A stretch of 44,295 bases of DNA from positions 1 through 44,295 of the forward strand of contig JAJBTQ010000020.1 of assembly GCA_020860755.1 (NCBI GenBank). Direction: 5' to 3'. Shown piece by piece: positions 8,381 to 16,588 of the stretch. The position numbers and the translations under genes were made by a program. The notes beneath the pieces are model-generated. The model made no database searches, was not told the DNA's origin, and saw only the letters and a program-made list of their open reading frames with translations. Numbering within the stretch: the first letter of the stretch is position 1; the number at the start of each line of letters is the position of its first letter. This DNA comes from Lachnospiraceae bacterium. Lineage in GTDB: Bacteria > Bacillota > Clostridia > Lachnospirales > Lachnospiraceae.

Positions 8381-9211
8381 ATGATAGCACATAAATATGG
8401 TAAATTAACCGTTAAGTATATTGTTTTGATCGTTCTGTCAATCTTATGGCTCATACCGGTCTTTACGCTGGTTGTTACGGCATTGAAATCACAGGCCGAT
8501 TTTATCAGCGGGATCGGAATGTTCCAGCTTCCTGAACATATTGCATGGAGCAACTTTTCCAATGCTTTGACACAGGGGCGCCTGCTGATATATATGAGGA
8601 ACGATCTGATTGTCAGTTGCCTTAAGGTTCCGATCGGAATCTTTGTATCTGCGATGACTGCGTTTGCCATCACGAGACTGGGCATGAAACGCAGCACAAC
8701 TTGGTTTGTGTTCCTTCTGATCGGTATGATGATTCCGATGCAGATCGCGCTGGTTCCGATTAGCATGATTTATAACAGATTGAATCTGATCAATACTTAC
8801 TTTGGTCTGTTTTATGTCTATATAGGATTCGGCATATCATTTATGCTGTTGATCCTACAAGGTTTCTTTAAGGGGATTCCAAAAGAACTAGATGAAGCCG
8901 CTTATATAGACGGAGCAAATAAGTGGCAAACATTTATTCGAATAATTTTGCCGGTTTCACTACCGGCGTTGGCAACCTTGTTGATTACGGATTTCCTGTC
9001 AACTTGGAATGAATACTTGTTGGCATCGGTTATTATCAATGATAACCGGATGAAAACAGTTCCTGTCGGTTTGATGACCTTCGTCGGAGAGCACAGTACT
9101 GATTACGGTTATCTGTGTGCGGGAGTGATCATATCCGTGATTCCGGCTATGGTCGTATATCTGATCTTCCAGAGATACTTTGTAGAAGGTATGTCCGGAG
9201 CTGTGAAGTAA
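8381..9211 (+). CDS. ABC sugar transporter permease, MalG/UgpE-like
   Basis: This 276-residue permease is the second half of the importer channel. It has about six membrane helices and an EAA loop near residues 171-192 (DEAAYIDGANKWQTF, then IRIILP). The C-terminal QRYFVEGMSGAVK is typical of MalG-like proteins. The start ATG at 8381 follows GGGGGTGACATGA. A terminator-like hairpin lies just after the gene. Confidence 0.9.
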   Translation: MIAHKYGKLTVKYIVLIVLSILWLIPVFTLVVTALKSQADFISGIGMFQLPEHIAWSNFSNALTQGRLLIYMRNDLIVSCLKVPIGIFVSAMTAFAITRLGMKRSTTWFVFLLIGMMIPMQIALVPISMIYNRLNLINTYFGLFYVYIGFGISFMLLILQGFFKGIPKELDEAAYIDGANKWQTFIRIILPVSLPALATLLITDFLSTWNEYLLASVIINDNRMKTVPVGLMTFVGEHSTDYGYLCAGVIISVIPAMVVYLIFQRYFVEGMSGAVK

Positions 9212-9245
9212 AACGAATGAAAGATTGATGTGTTGGTAATAAAGC

Positions 9246-9310
9246 CTGCCGGCAGTGCGTTTTCCACAATAAATTATTGGACAGTACTGTCGGCAGACTA
9301 TTGTTTTTTT
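9246..9310 (+). terminator. Probable intrinsic terminator after permease genes
   Basis: CTGCCGGCAGT (9246-9256) pairs with ACTGTCGGCAG (9286-9296) with one G-U pair, and a smaller CAAT/ATTG stem sits in the loop. A run of seven to eight T follows at 9303-9310. The next gene starts only 18 bases later, so expression of the glycosidase probably needs read-through. Confidence 0.6.
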
Positions 9311-9327
9311 ATTGAGGATGATTTTTT

Positions 9328-10869
9328 ATGAATGGAAAAAAACTGGTGGAAAAATGGTGCGTTTTTGAAGTTGCCTTTTCGGGAAGGAAGGATGGCAATC
9401 CTTTTGTCGATTATGCGATTCAGGGAGAGTTCACCGGTGCAAACGAAAAAAAATGCGTAGATGGATTTTATGATGGCGAGGGGATCTATAAAGTCCGTTT
9501 TATGCCGTCTTTTGAGGGGGATTATCACTATAAAGTGTGGGGAACCTTTGCAGAAGAGGAGGTATATGAGGGAGATTTTACGGTGACGCCGGCAAGGGAA
9601 GGGAATCATGGCCCTGTGCATGTGGCAAATACATATCATTTTGCCTATGAGGACGGAACCCCGTATTACTCAATCGGGACTACCTGTTATGTATGGGCAC
9701 TTCAGTCTTTAGAACTGCAGGAACAGACTCTTGAGACTTTAAAAAACAGTGCTTTTAACAAGATAAGGTTTTGCATTTTCCCTAAGCATTATGACTACAA
9801 TCTGAAAGAACCTTACAGTTATCCGTACGAAGGGACTCCTATGGACAGTTCTGTGCTGACGTCGGATAACTTTATGCAATACAACGGCTGCGCTCCGGGA
9901 AATGACTGGGATTATACACGATTTAATCCGGATCATTTTGCTCATTTGGAGAGAAGAATTCAGGATCTTTGCGATCTGGGTATTGAAGCCGACCTGATCG
10001 TCATGCATCCGTATGACCGGTGGGGGTTCTCCACCATGACGAAGGAGCAGGACGACCTATACTGGAATTATGTGATCTCCAGATTTTCCGCGTTCCGGAA
10101 TGTGTGGTGGTCTCTGGCCAATGAGTACGATCTCATGCCGCAAAAAACGTTGGAAGATTGGGAGCGTTGCGCGTCGATCGTGTGCGAGAAAGATGTATAC
10201 GGCCATCTGCGCTCTATCCATAATTGCAAAAAGATTTATGATTTTAAGCGCCCCTGGATCACCCATTGTTCCCTTCAGCGTACCGATCCGTATCTTTCCG
10301 GTGAACGCGTGACCGAGTGGCGGAATATTTATGGGAAACCGGTCGTATTGGATGAAATCGTTTATGAGGGAAATATCCAGCATAACTGGGGAAATATCAC
10401 CGGTGAGGAGATGACCCGGAGATTCTGGGAGGCAGCTGTCCGCGGGGGCTATCCGGGACATGGGGAGACGTACTATTCCGAGGACCAGATCCTCTGGTGG
10501 TCGCATGGCGGTGTGCTCAAAGGAAGCAGCCCGGAACGGTTTCACTTTTTGCTCCGGATTTTGAAAGAAATACCCGGACACGGATTAAAGCAGATCGAGG
10601 AAGATTTTATCCGCTTTCGGGAAGATACGACAGGAACGGTTGACAGCCCCCTGCCGGTACCGTATTATATTTGTTATTACGGATATAGATGTCCGGTGTT
10701 TAAGGAATATATGCTTGATCCTGAAAAAGAGTATGAGGTTGAAATTATTGACACCTGGAATATGACGATAACAAAATGTGAGACCACATTTCGAGGGAAG
10801 ATCAGTGTGGAGCTTCCCGGCAGGGAATATATGGCGCTTCGAATCTATGAAAAAGGGCTTTTAAAGTAA
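9328..10869 (+). CDS. Cytoplasmic glycoside hydrolase with DUF5060-like N-domain and DUF4038-type (GH140-related) barrel
   Basis: This 513-residue protein starts with a beta-sandwich of DUF5060 type (residues 1-90, with VDGFYDGEGIYKVRFMPS). A TIM barrel of the DUF4038/DUF5605 kind follows, the group that contains GH140 apiosidase. Clan GH-A style catalytic glutamates are visible: WWSLANEYD (Glu266, likely acid/base) and VVLDEIVYEGN (Glu343, likely nucleophile). A small beta domain closes the protein (residues 430-513). There is no signal peptide, so it would act on imported glycosides inside the cell. The apiosidase role is inferred from the family and from the isomerase-kinase-transketolase operon. 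Other furanosidase or rhamnosidase activity is possible. The ribosome site is GAGG near 9315. Confidence 0.75.
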   Translation: MNGKKLVEKWCVFEVAFSGRKDGNPFVDYAIQGEFTGANEKKCVDGFYDGEGIYKVRFMPSFEGDYHYKVWGTFAEEEVYEGDFTVTPAREGNHGPVHVANTYHFAYEDGTPYYSIGTTCYVWALQSLELQEQTLETLKNSAFNKIRFCIFPKHYDYNLKEPYSYPYEGTPMDSSVLTSDNFMQYNGCAPGNDWDYTRFNPDHFAHLERRIQDLCDLGIEADLIVMHPYDRWGFSTMTKEQDDLYWNYVISRFSAFRNVWWSLANEYDLMPQKTLEDWERCASIVCEKDVYGHLRSIHNCKKIYDFKRPWITHCSLQRTDPYLSGERVTEWRNIYGKPVVLDEIVYEGNIQHNWGNITGEEMTRRFWEAAVRGGYPGHGETYYSEDQILWWSHGGVLKGSSPERFHFLLRILKEIPGHGLKQIEEDFIRFREDTTGTVDSPLPVPYYICYYGYRCPVFKEYMLDPEKEYEVEIIDTWNMTITKCETTFRGKISVELPGREYMALRIYEKGLLK

Positions 10870-10924
10870 TGAAAACAGTGCTTATTCAAGAACAGGGTTG
10901 GAAAAAGCAGGGAGGATAACTCTT

Positions 10925-11713
10925 ATGAGATTTTCTTTTAGTATGGATTCCGGGATCTGGAAGGCCATGGAGTTTGTCTATAAAATGATTATCATAAATC
11001 TTCTTTTTGTGCTTACTTGTCTTCCTATTTTTACGATAGGAGCCTCCGTTTCGGCAATGGCGCAGTTTCAGTTCCATGTGATCGAAAAGCGCGAAGAGAC
11101 GGATGGCATAGCCAAACAGTATTTCAGTGCTTTCAAAGAGAATTTTAAAAACAGTACGATCCTGTGGCTGATTTATCTGGCCTTTCTGGTTGTCGTTGGA
11201 TTAAATATACTTTTGGTTTATAATACAAATCCGCCTAACCGGGTTATGATCATGGTGTGCCTGGGGATTGCCCTGTTTTTCCTGACCATGGTGATGATGT
11301 ATGGCCTGGCAATGCAGGGGCGCTTTGTCAATTCTCTGAGAGATATGATTGTAAAAGCGTTTTGGATCGGACTGTCCGGACTGCCCTATACCATAGTTAT
11401 CGTTCTGATGATCCTTGCCTGCCTCGTAGTTACGTTTATTTCTACGATGACGATTTTTGTCACACTCCCGATCTGGATCCTGCTCGGCTTTTATGCTGTG
11501 GGATATCTCTGTAATCTCATGTATTTGAGGGTATTTCGCAAGTATACGGCCCAGGAAGATCTTCCGGAGAAAGAAGAAGTGATCCAGCGCGAAGTTTATA
11601 TGAGCGGAGACCGCAGAATGACAGCCAGAAAGAGAGCAAAGGAAAAAAAGCGGGAGGAGAAGCAATTACAGAAAGAAGCCCGGAAGCAGCAGAAAAAAGA
11701 GTTGTCAAAATAA
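10925..11713 (+). CDS. DUF624 (YesL-like) membrane protein
   Basis: This 262-residue protein matches the DUF624/YesL group: the N-terminal FSMDSGIWKAMEFVYKM, a following hydrophobic helix with LTCLPIFTIGASVSA, and about five membrane helices. A highly charged Lys/Glu/Arg/Gln tail runs over about the last 60 residues. DUF624 genes lie beside sugar ABC importer and glycosidase genes in Firmicutes. Their role is unknown, with suggestions of a transporter accessory part. I chose ATG 10925 with GGGAGG just before it over an upstream TTG at 10898. Confidence 0.8.
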   Translation: MRFSFSMDSGIWKAMEFVYKMIIINLLFVLTCLPIFTIGASVSAMAQFQFHVIEKREETDGIAKQYFSAFKENFKNSTILWLIYLAFLVVVGLNILLVYNTNPPNRVMIMVCLGIALFFLTMVMMYGLAMQGRFVNSLRDMIVKAFWIGLSGLPYTIVIVLMILACLVVTFISTMTIFVTLPIWILLGFYAVGYLCNLMYLRVFRKYTAQEDLPEKEEVIQREVYMSGDRRMTARKRAKEKKREEKQLQKEARKQQKKELSK

Positions 11714-11754
11714 ATACTGCAGGAAACAAAATCTTAAGGATTCGTTTTGCAGAT

Positions 11755-11795
11755 AAAGGAGCTGTCGCACAGAGAAGTGCACAGCTCCTTTTTCA
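11755..11795 (+). terminator. Intrinsic terminator of the first sugar locus
   Basis: AAAGGAGCTGT pairs with ACAGCTCCTTT around a GCAC/GTGC-containing inner part, followed by a T run. It can work in both directions and lies between two convergent genes. Confidence 0.8.
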
Positions 11796-11842
11796 TAACA
11801 AGTGTCAAATTTCGCAATGTTAAGCGTCCATATTCTATGATA

Positions 11843-14443
11843 TCAATCGTCATACACGGAACTTTTTAAGATCGAGTTCAGAAGCCTCTTTGCGCTGCAC
11901 TGAAGCTCGCCGAGTGTCAGCGGGTAGGGCACGTCTCCCTCCTTCGCGCCGACGGAGCGGATGATTTCGTTCACATCCTCCTCACAGCCGGGCATCGTCA
12001 GCTCGTTGCCGGCCTTGATACATCCTGCCGCGTTGGAACAAGCATACTTAAAGGTCTTGCCCGGCTCCATTTCGATGCTTCCGGTTGTACCCCAGTCGGT
12101 CATGACGAAACCCTCAAAGCCCCATTCATCTCTGCAGATCGCATTCAGTAGATCACAGTTGTTGGCCGAATGCGTGCCGTTGATCAGGTTATAGGATGTC
12201 ATAATGGACATAGGCTGGGATGTTTTGACCGCGATCTCAAAGCCCTTCAGGAAGATCTCACGGGCCGCCCGCTCGCTGACATGGGAGTTCGAGTGCATTC
12301 GGTTGTCCTCCTGATTGTTTAAAGCAAAGTGCTTGATCGTCGTTCCGATCCCGCCGAATTTCTGGACCCCTTTCGTGTCCGCGGCCGCGCACAGCCCCGC
12401 GACCAGCGGGTCCTCGGAGTAGTATTCGAAGTTTCGTCCGCACAGCGGGTTGCGGTGAATATTCATTCCGGGTGCAAGCCACAGGGTCACGCCGAGTTCA
12501 ATCATCTCCTCGCCGACAATTGAACCGGCCTCCTCGATCACATCCAGATCCCAGCTTTGCGCCAGCAGTGTGGCGATCGGGATGGCAGTGCAGTACTGAT
12601 AGTAGGAAGTTGCGTCCTCCGGAATGGGAGTTTCTTTGATCAGTTCTTCCATTCCCGGAAGTGCCATTTCGTTTCCGGGAAGTTTATTGCCGTTTGCATC
12701 AACCTCAAACTTTGTGATCAGACGCAGGCCGGCAGGCCCGTCCGCAAGTATCATGTTGCGGATATTCCGGTCATCAATCATCAGTGAAGTGGTATCTCCT
12801 GCAGCGCCCGGACACACGGCGGAAGCCGATCCGATCACCGCATTGGGGCCGATGCCGCCGCCGCGCGCGGTTCCGACACAGAGGGTGGCCATTTCCTCGA
12901 CGGAAAGCTGCGCGACCAGCTCTTCAAGTGTCGCCCTGCCTTCACGCACATCGTCTGCCGTCAACACCGTATCAGGATTTTTGTCAACCAGATCCTTGGG
13001 AACTCCGCTGTAGGTGATCGCCTCGCATCCGATCGCCGCCGCGGAAAGTGCAAGCCGGACGGCGGATGCCTTTTCCTGCTCCTCCCCCTCGTAAGTGAAG
13101 GAAGCTGCGCCCTTTGCTGACAGCAGATCCATCTCGCAGTCCGGCGCAAGCCGGTTGGACAGTCTGGCCGTGACCGCCTCCGCATCCAGCGTCACTGCCG
13201 CGGCCACATGTGTTGCTCTGGAGTGAACGCCTACGCGTATATAGTAGACCCCGGGATCCAGCACATAGGATGCGCGGCTCTCATCGTAGGAGGCCATTGC
13301 CGCCGCAGGGAAACTCATCGTGAGTACTTCCTCCTCCCCCGGAGCCAGTATGCCGGTCTTGGCGTACGCAGCAAGCTCTTGCCAGGGCTTCTCTACCGCG
13401 CCTTCCGGTGCAGAGTAGTACACCTGCACAACCTCCCGTCCCCTGCAGGTATCGCCGGTGTTCTTAACAGATACTTTGACACGGATCTTGTCGCCGCTCA
13501 CGGAGACATCCTGCGTCTGTACGTCAAATGTCGTGTAGGAGAGTCCGTATCCGAATGGATATGCCGGTGTGATCCCGAACGAATCAAAATACCGGTATCC
13601 CACATAAATGCCTTCTCTATAGTATTCGTCGTCCACATCGCCGTTGACATGACTGAATGTGTCCGAGCAAGGATAGTCTTCGTAATTTTCCGCCCAGGTA
13701 GTAGTCAGGTGACCGCTGGGCATCTCATTTCCGGTCAGCACATCCGCCAGAGCAAGCCCCCCGATATTGCCGGCCTGACTCATGAGAAGCAGAGCACCGA
13801 TCCCCTTTTCCCCGCGGAGAAACTTTGTGTCGATCACGCTGCCCACGTTGAGGACGACTACGACATGGGCAAAGGCTGTCTCCAGCGCCCGGATGGCCGC
13901 CTTTTCCTCCTCGTATAGTTCATAGTCTCCGGGTACTGCACTGCGGTCCTTTCCCTCGCCGGAATTTCGGGCGATGACATAGATCGCTGTGTCCGAATCA
14001 CATCCTGCCAGATCCTCATCCGTGATCGGAAGAACAGGCGGATCCACAAACTGGTTATTGAACATTTCCAGGAATCCAAGCTGAGGATCCTGCTCCATGT
14101 ATTCCCGTATATGTGCGAAATATACCGACTGTGCCTCATTCACCAGGCGGTCATAGCTGTCGAGCCAGGATTTGGATGTAATCTCGTAACCGGCGGCTTC
14201 AAGCCCCTGCTCCACATTGACAACAAAGCGGCTGTTGACATCACCGGAACCGGTTCCGCCCTTGACCGTCCTCCTGGCGCCGTTGCCGAACAGAGCCAGC
14301 TTCATCGTTTCATTTTTTAAGGGAAGCGCCCCTTTGTTTTCCAGCAGCACCATGCCCTGTGCTGCTACTTTTCTTGCACGCTGCGCATTCACTTTTTCGC
14401 GCTCGCTCATCAGTGGGTTTGTTGTAGTGTGAAATTTTGCCAT
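11843..14443 (-). CDS. Glycoside hydrolase family 3 enzyme (beta-glucosidase-like), domain-permuted
   Basis: This 866-residue enzyme would remove terminal beta-linked sugars from plant oligosaccharides. The domain order is reversed compared with most GH3 enzymes. The alpha/beta sandwich comes first (GMVLLENKGALPLKN near residue 30), then a fibronectin-III-like part (residues 310-430), then the TIM barrel at the C-terminal end. The barrel has GRNFEYYSEDP, the Lys-His pair in TTIKHFALNN and the nucleophile Asp783 in GFVMTDWG. The same permutation is known in Butyrivibrio and Ruminococcus beta-glucosidases. There is no signal peptide, so it is cytoplasmic. The site GAAAGGA precedes the ATG. It is convergent with the sugar locus and may finish breakdown of glycosides imported there, though a link is unproven. 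Confidence 0.9.
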   Translation of the reverse strand: MAKFHTTTNPLMSEREKVNAQRARKVAAQGMVLLENKGALPLKNETMKLALFGNGARRTVKGGTGSGDVNSRFVVNVEQGLEAAGYEITSKSWLDSYDRLVNEAQSVYFAHIREYMEQDPQLGFLEMFNNQFVDPPVLPITDEDLAGCDSDTAIYVIARNSGEGKDRSAVPGDYELYEEEKAAIRALETAFAHVVVVLNVGSVIDTKFLRGEKGIGALLLMSQAGNIGGLALADVLTGNEMPSGHLTTTWAENYEDYPCSDTFSHVNGDVDDEYYREGIYVGYRYFDSFGITPAYPFGYGLSYTTFDVQTQDVSVSGDKIRVKVSVKNTGDTCRGREVVQVYYSAPEGAVEKPWQELAAYAKTGILAPGEEEVLTMSFPAAAMASYDESRASYVLDPGVYYIRVGVHSRATHVAAAVTLDAEAVTARLSNRLAPDCEMDLLSAKGAASFTYEGEEQEKASAVRLALSAAAIGCEAITYSGVPKDLVDKNPDTVLTADDVREGRATLEELVAQLSVEEMATLCVGTARGGGIGPNAVIGSASAVCPGAAGDTTSLMIDDRNIRNMILADGPAGLRLITKFEVDANGNKLPGNEMALPGMEELIKETPIPEDATSYYQYCTAIPIATLLAQSWDLDVIEEAGSIVGEEMIELGVTLWLAPGMNIHRNPLCGRNFEYYSEDPLVAGLCAAADTKGVQKFGGIGTTIKHFALNNQEDNRMHSNSHVSERAAREIFLKGFEIAVKTSQPMSIMTSYNLINGTHSANNCDLLNAICRDEWGFEGFVMTDWGTTGSIEMEPGKTFKYACSNAAGCIKAGNELTMPGCEEDVNEIIRSVGAKEGDVPYPLTLGELQCSAKRLLNSILKSSVYDD

Positions 14444-14467
14444 ATCTCGAGTCCTTTCTTAATCGCT

Positions 14468-14496
14468 ATTATACTTTGCGAGAGTTAAGAATTCAA
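14468..14496 (-). promoter_or_regulatory. Promoter of the GH3 gene
   Basis: On the minus strand TTGAAT (14491-14496) and TATAAT (14468-14473) are separated by exactly 17 bases, giving a start a few bases before the ribosome site. Confidence 0.7.
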
Positions 14497-14567
14497 TGGA
14501 AAAACATCGAGAGGATGAAAGATGTTTTTGAAAAATTGAGGGATACCATACAAAATAGCCTAACAGC

Positions 14568-14597
14568 TTGACAAAAACGTGTAATTATGCGTTAATA
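14568..14597 (+). promoter_or_regulatory. Promoter of tRNA-Trp
   Basis: TTGACA (14568-14573) is followed after 18 bases by TTAATA (14592-14597). It lies 25 bases before the mature tRNA 5' end. Confidence 0.55.
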
Positions 14598-14621
14598 CTT
14601 CTGTAGAAAAACCGCGTATTC

Positions 14622-14692
14622 AGGGGAGTCATACAATGGCAGTATTGCGGTCTCCAAAACCGTTCATGGGGGTTCGAATCCCTCCTCCCCTG
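14622..14692 (+). tRNA. tRNA-Trp (CCA anticodon)
   Basis: A complete cloverleaf is seen. The acceptor stem is AGGGGAG with CTCCCCT and discriminator G. The D stem is ATAC/GTAT around AATGGCA. The anticodon loop is CTCCAAA, with CCA reading UGG. The T arm has loop TTCGAAT. The CCA end is not encoded. It decodes tryptophan and stands alone with its own promoter. Confidence 0.93.
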
Positions 14693-14789
14693 CTCAACAG
14701 GAAAACATCTGACAGATTCTTTTTGCCGGGGGAATCCCATGGCAAAACAGTATTTCCTTATTTTTAAACCGAACAAAGGAGCCGGTTCC

Positions 14790-15737
14790 GTGAAAAAACA
14801 TTTTACCTATCAGTCAACCGATGGACAGACTAAGATTCACGCGATCGCCTGGGAACCCGAAGGGGATCCGGTCGCGGTTCTGCAGATCTGTCACGGCATG
14901 GTGGAGTTTATCGACCGCTATGACCCTTTTGCGTCCTTTTTGATGCAGCAGGGTTACTATGTAGTGGGGAATGACCATCTCGGACACGGCGAATCGGTGA
15001 CAAGTGATGAAAAGCACGGATATTTCGCCGAGCCGGATGGAAACGCGTGCGTCATCGGAGATATCCATACTCTTCGCAAGATGACAAGGGACGCATTCCC
15101 TGATCTCCCGTATTTTATGCTGGGACACAGTATGGGGTCATTTCTTGTCCGGCAGTACATTGAATCCTACGGGGAAGGTCTTGCCGGCGTCATTATCATG
15201 GGGACCGGTTATCAGTCCGGAAGCACGCTTTCCCTCGGAAAAATGATGTGCCGCACGTCCGCGGCAACCCACGGGTGGGATTACCGCAGCGAACGGATCA
15301 ACAATATGGCGTTCGGCTCCTACAACCAGCAGTTTGAGCCTGCCCGTACGAGTATGGACTGGCTGTCGAAGGAAGAGGATGTTGTGGATGCATACTTAAA
15401 CCATCCCTGGTGCACGTTTCAGTTTACCGTCAACGGCTATTACAACCTGTTCAGCGGCATGCAGGCCGCTCGGGATTCGCAGCAGATCCAACAGATCCCG
15501 AAGGATCTGCCAATGCTCTTTGTATCCGGTGCCTGTGACCCGGTCGGGGAAAACGGAAAAGGCGTTGAGAAGGCATATCAGCTCTACGAACGCGCCGGGA
15601 TAAAGGATCTTTCCATGAAACTCTATGAGAATGACAGACATGAGATCCTAAACGAATCCGACCGCGATGTGGTATATGCGGACCTTCTGGCATGGCTGGA
15701 GGAACATCGGAAGAAAGCGGGCGCCTTGCGCAAATAA
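14790..15737 (+). CDS. Alpha/beta hydrolase, lysophospholipase/monoacylglycerol lipase (PldB-like)
   Basis: This roughly 315-residue serine hydrolase has the nucleophile elbow LGHSMGS (Ser near residue 114) and an oxyanion-type CHGMVE near 39. The other catalytic residues are probably Asp in SGACDPVG and His in NDRHEILNE. It would hydrolyse monoacylglycerol or lysophospholipid esters; the real substrate is unknown. I chose GTG at 14790 because AAAGGAG lies 8 bases before it and family proteins start with KxFxxxSxDG. An ATG at 14739 would add 17 residues and has a poorer site. It lies just after tRNA-Trp with no clear own promoter, so it may be read from the tRNA promoter. Confidence 0.82.
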   Translation: MKKHFTYQSTDGQTKIHAIAWEPEGDPVAVLQICHGMVEFIDRYDPFASFLMQQGYYVVGNDHLGHGESVTSDEKHGYFAEPDGNACVIGDIHTLRKMTRDAFPDLPYFMLGHSMGSFLVRQYIESYGEGLAGVIIMGTGYQSGSTLSLGKMMCRTSAATHGWDYRSERINNMAFGSYNQQFEPARTSMDWLSKEEDVVDAYLNHPWCTFQFTVNGYYNLFSGMQAARDSQQIQQIPKDLPMLFVSGACDPVGENGKGVEKAYQLYERAGIKDLSMKLYENDRHEILNESDRDVVYADLLAWLEEHRKKAGALRK

Positions 15738-15754
15738 TAAAAAAACCTTATAAT
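15726..15754 (+). promoter_or_regulatory. Possible promoter of small lipoprotein gene
   Basis: A perfect TATAAT (15749-15754) lies 17 bases after a weak -35, TTGCGC (15726-15731), which overlaps the end of the hydrolase gene. Confidence 0.4.
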
Positions 15755-15802
15755 TAATAAAGAAGATTAACTATCAGGCAAAAGCAAAAAGGAGAAGCTG
15801 GG

Positions 15803-16021
15803 ATGAAAAAGAGGATTGCGGTTATACTGCTTTGCGGAGTGTTCGCGCTTTCCCTCGCGGCATGCACACGCGGTGCCGAAAAAGATGAGGAGGAGCTTGA
15901 AGAGCAGGAGGCAGAGGTCCAGGAGGAGAAAGCGGAGCTGGATGCAGAGGACGCGGCAGAGGAAGCGTTTGACGAGACATACGAAGAAGTATATGACGAG
16001 GAGATAGAAGGGGAACGTTAG
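15803..16021 (+). CDS. Small acidic lipoprotein, function unknown
   Basis: This 72-residue protein has a lipoprotein signal with lipobox LAAC (Cys21). The remaining 51 residues are about half Glu or Asp and probably form a helix or coil. AAAAGGAGAAG precedes the ATG. The sequence gives no enzymatic clue. Such acidic surface lipoproteins might bind cations or partner proteins, but I cannot assign a role. A hairpin terminator follows. Confidence 0.7.
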   Translation: MKKRIAVILLCGVFALSLAACTRGAEKDEEELEEQEAEVQEEKAELDAEDAAEEAFDETYEEVYDEEIEGER

Positions 16022-16040
16022 CAACTAAACAGAGACCATA

Positions 16041-16073
16041 ACGGTGGCGGCAGAAGGTTCTGCCGCCGTCTTT
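16041..16073 (+). terminator. Hairpin terminator after small lipoprotein gene
   Basis: GGCGGCAGAA (16046-16055) pairs with TTCTGCCGCC (16058-16067), flanked by further ACGG/CCGT pairing. The T-rich tail is short (CTTT), so strength is uncertain. Confidence 0.6.
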
Positions 16074-16123
16074 CCCTTGAAGACACAGGGGATTTCGTAT
16101 GGGATAGAAAGCGAAGGAGATAA

Positions 16124-16588
16124 ATGACCACAGAAGAGCTGAAAGAGCGGGGGGCCATCTATTTTGACAAGATCACAACGGGCTTTCGTGAATACGCGGA
16201 TGTGACGCTTAAGATGGATGCTAAAAAAGCCCTGTCCCACTTTAAAAGTCTCAGAAAAGAATATGGGGCAGAAAATTCATATGCGGATTTTTATTATTTC
16301 CGCTTAGACGAGGATGCCAGGGAGATGGTAAACGAGCTTTTAAGCGAGGAGGAGATCTCCTGGCTTGCACTGATCTCACCGATGCCGGACGAGGTGGAGG
16401 ACGAGATCATTTTTCCTTTAAATGACCGGCTCCTGCGGATCATTGTGCGCCTCAATGCTGAGGAGATGCTGTTTTCTACGATCTATTTTGTACAGCCGGA
16501 TGAAAACGGCCGTCCGCGCACGACCTGGTGGGGCAACTACGAGAAGGAATATATCTGTTTCAGGGACAGGCAACAGGGGGAAGCATGA
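16124..16588 (+). CDS. Hypothetical protein coupled to LysR regulator
   Basis: This 154-residue soluble protein belongs to no family I recognise. It is acidic, with an N-terminal helical part (residues 1-60) and a mixed part with DEIIFPLNDRLLRIIVRLN and the aromatic end TTWWGNYEKEYICF. No signal peptide or membrane helix is seen. GAAGGAGAT precedes the ATG well. Its stop overlaps the LysR start (ATGA), so the two are translated together and may act in one pathway. Expression as a real protein is supported by the ribosome site and the coupling. Confidence 0.7.
   Translation: MTTEELKERGAIYFDKITTGFREYADVTLKMDAKKALSHFKSLRKEYGAENSYADFYYFRLDEDAREMVNELLSEEEISWLALISPMPDEVEDEIIFPLNDRLLRIIVRLNAEEMLFSTIYFVQPDENGRPRTTWWGNYEKEYICFRDRQQGEA

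Noticed and set aside
13208-13918. Plus-strand open frame (236 codons) inside the GH3 gene
   Set aside because: Opposite the clear GH3 coding frame with conserved motifs; no domain or ribosome site.
14585-14776. Minus-strand open frame across tRNA-Trp
   Set aside because: It is antisense of the tRNA and its promoter; the RRDSNPHERF-like string is a known false peptide from tRNA antisense.
14444-14800. Integration site or island at tRNA-Trp
   Set aside because: No integrase, no repeat of the tRNA 3' end and no mobile genes in the flanks.
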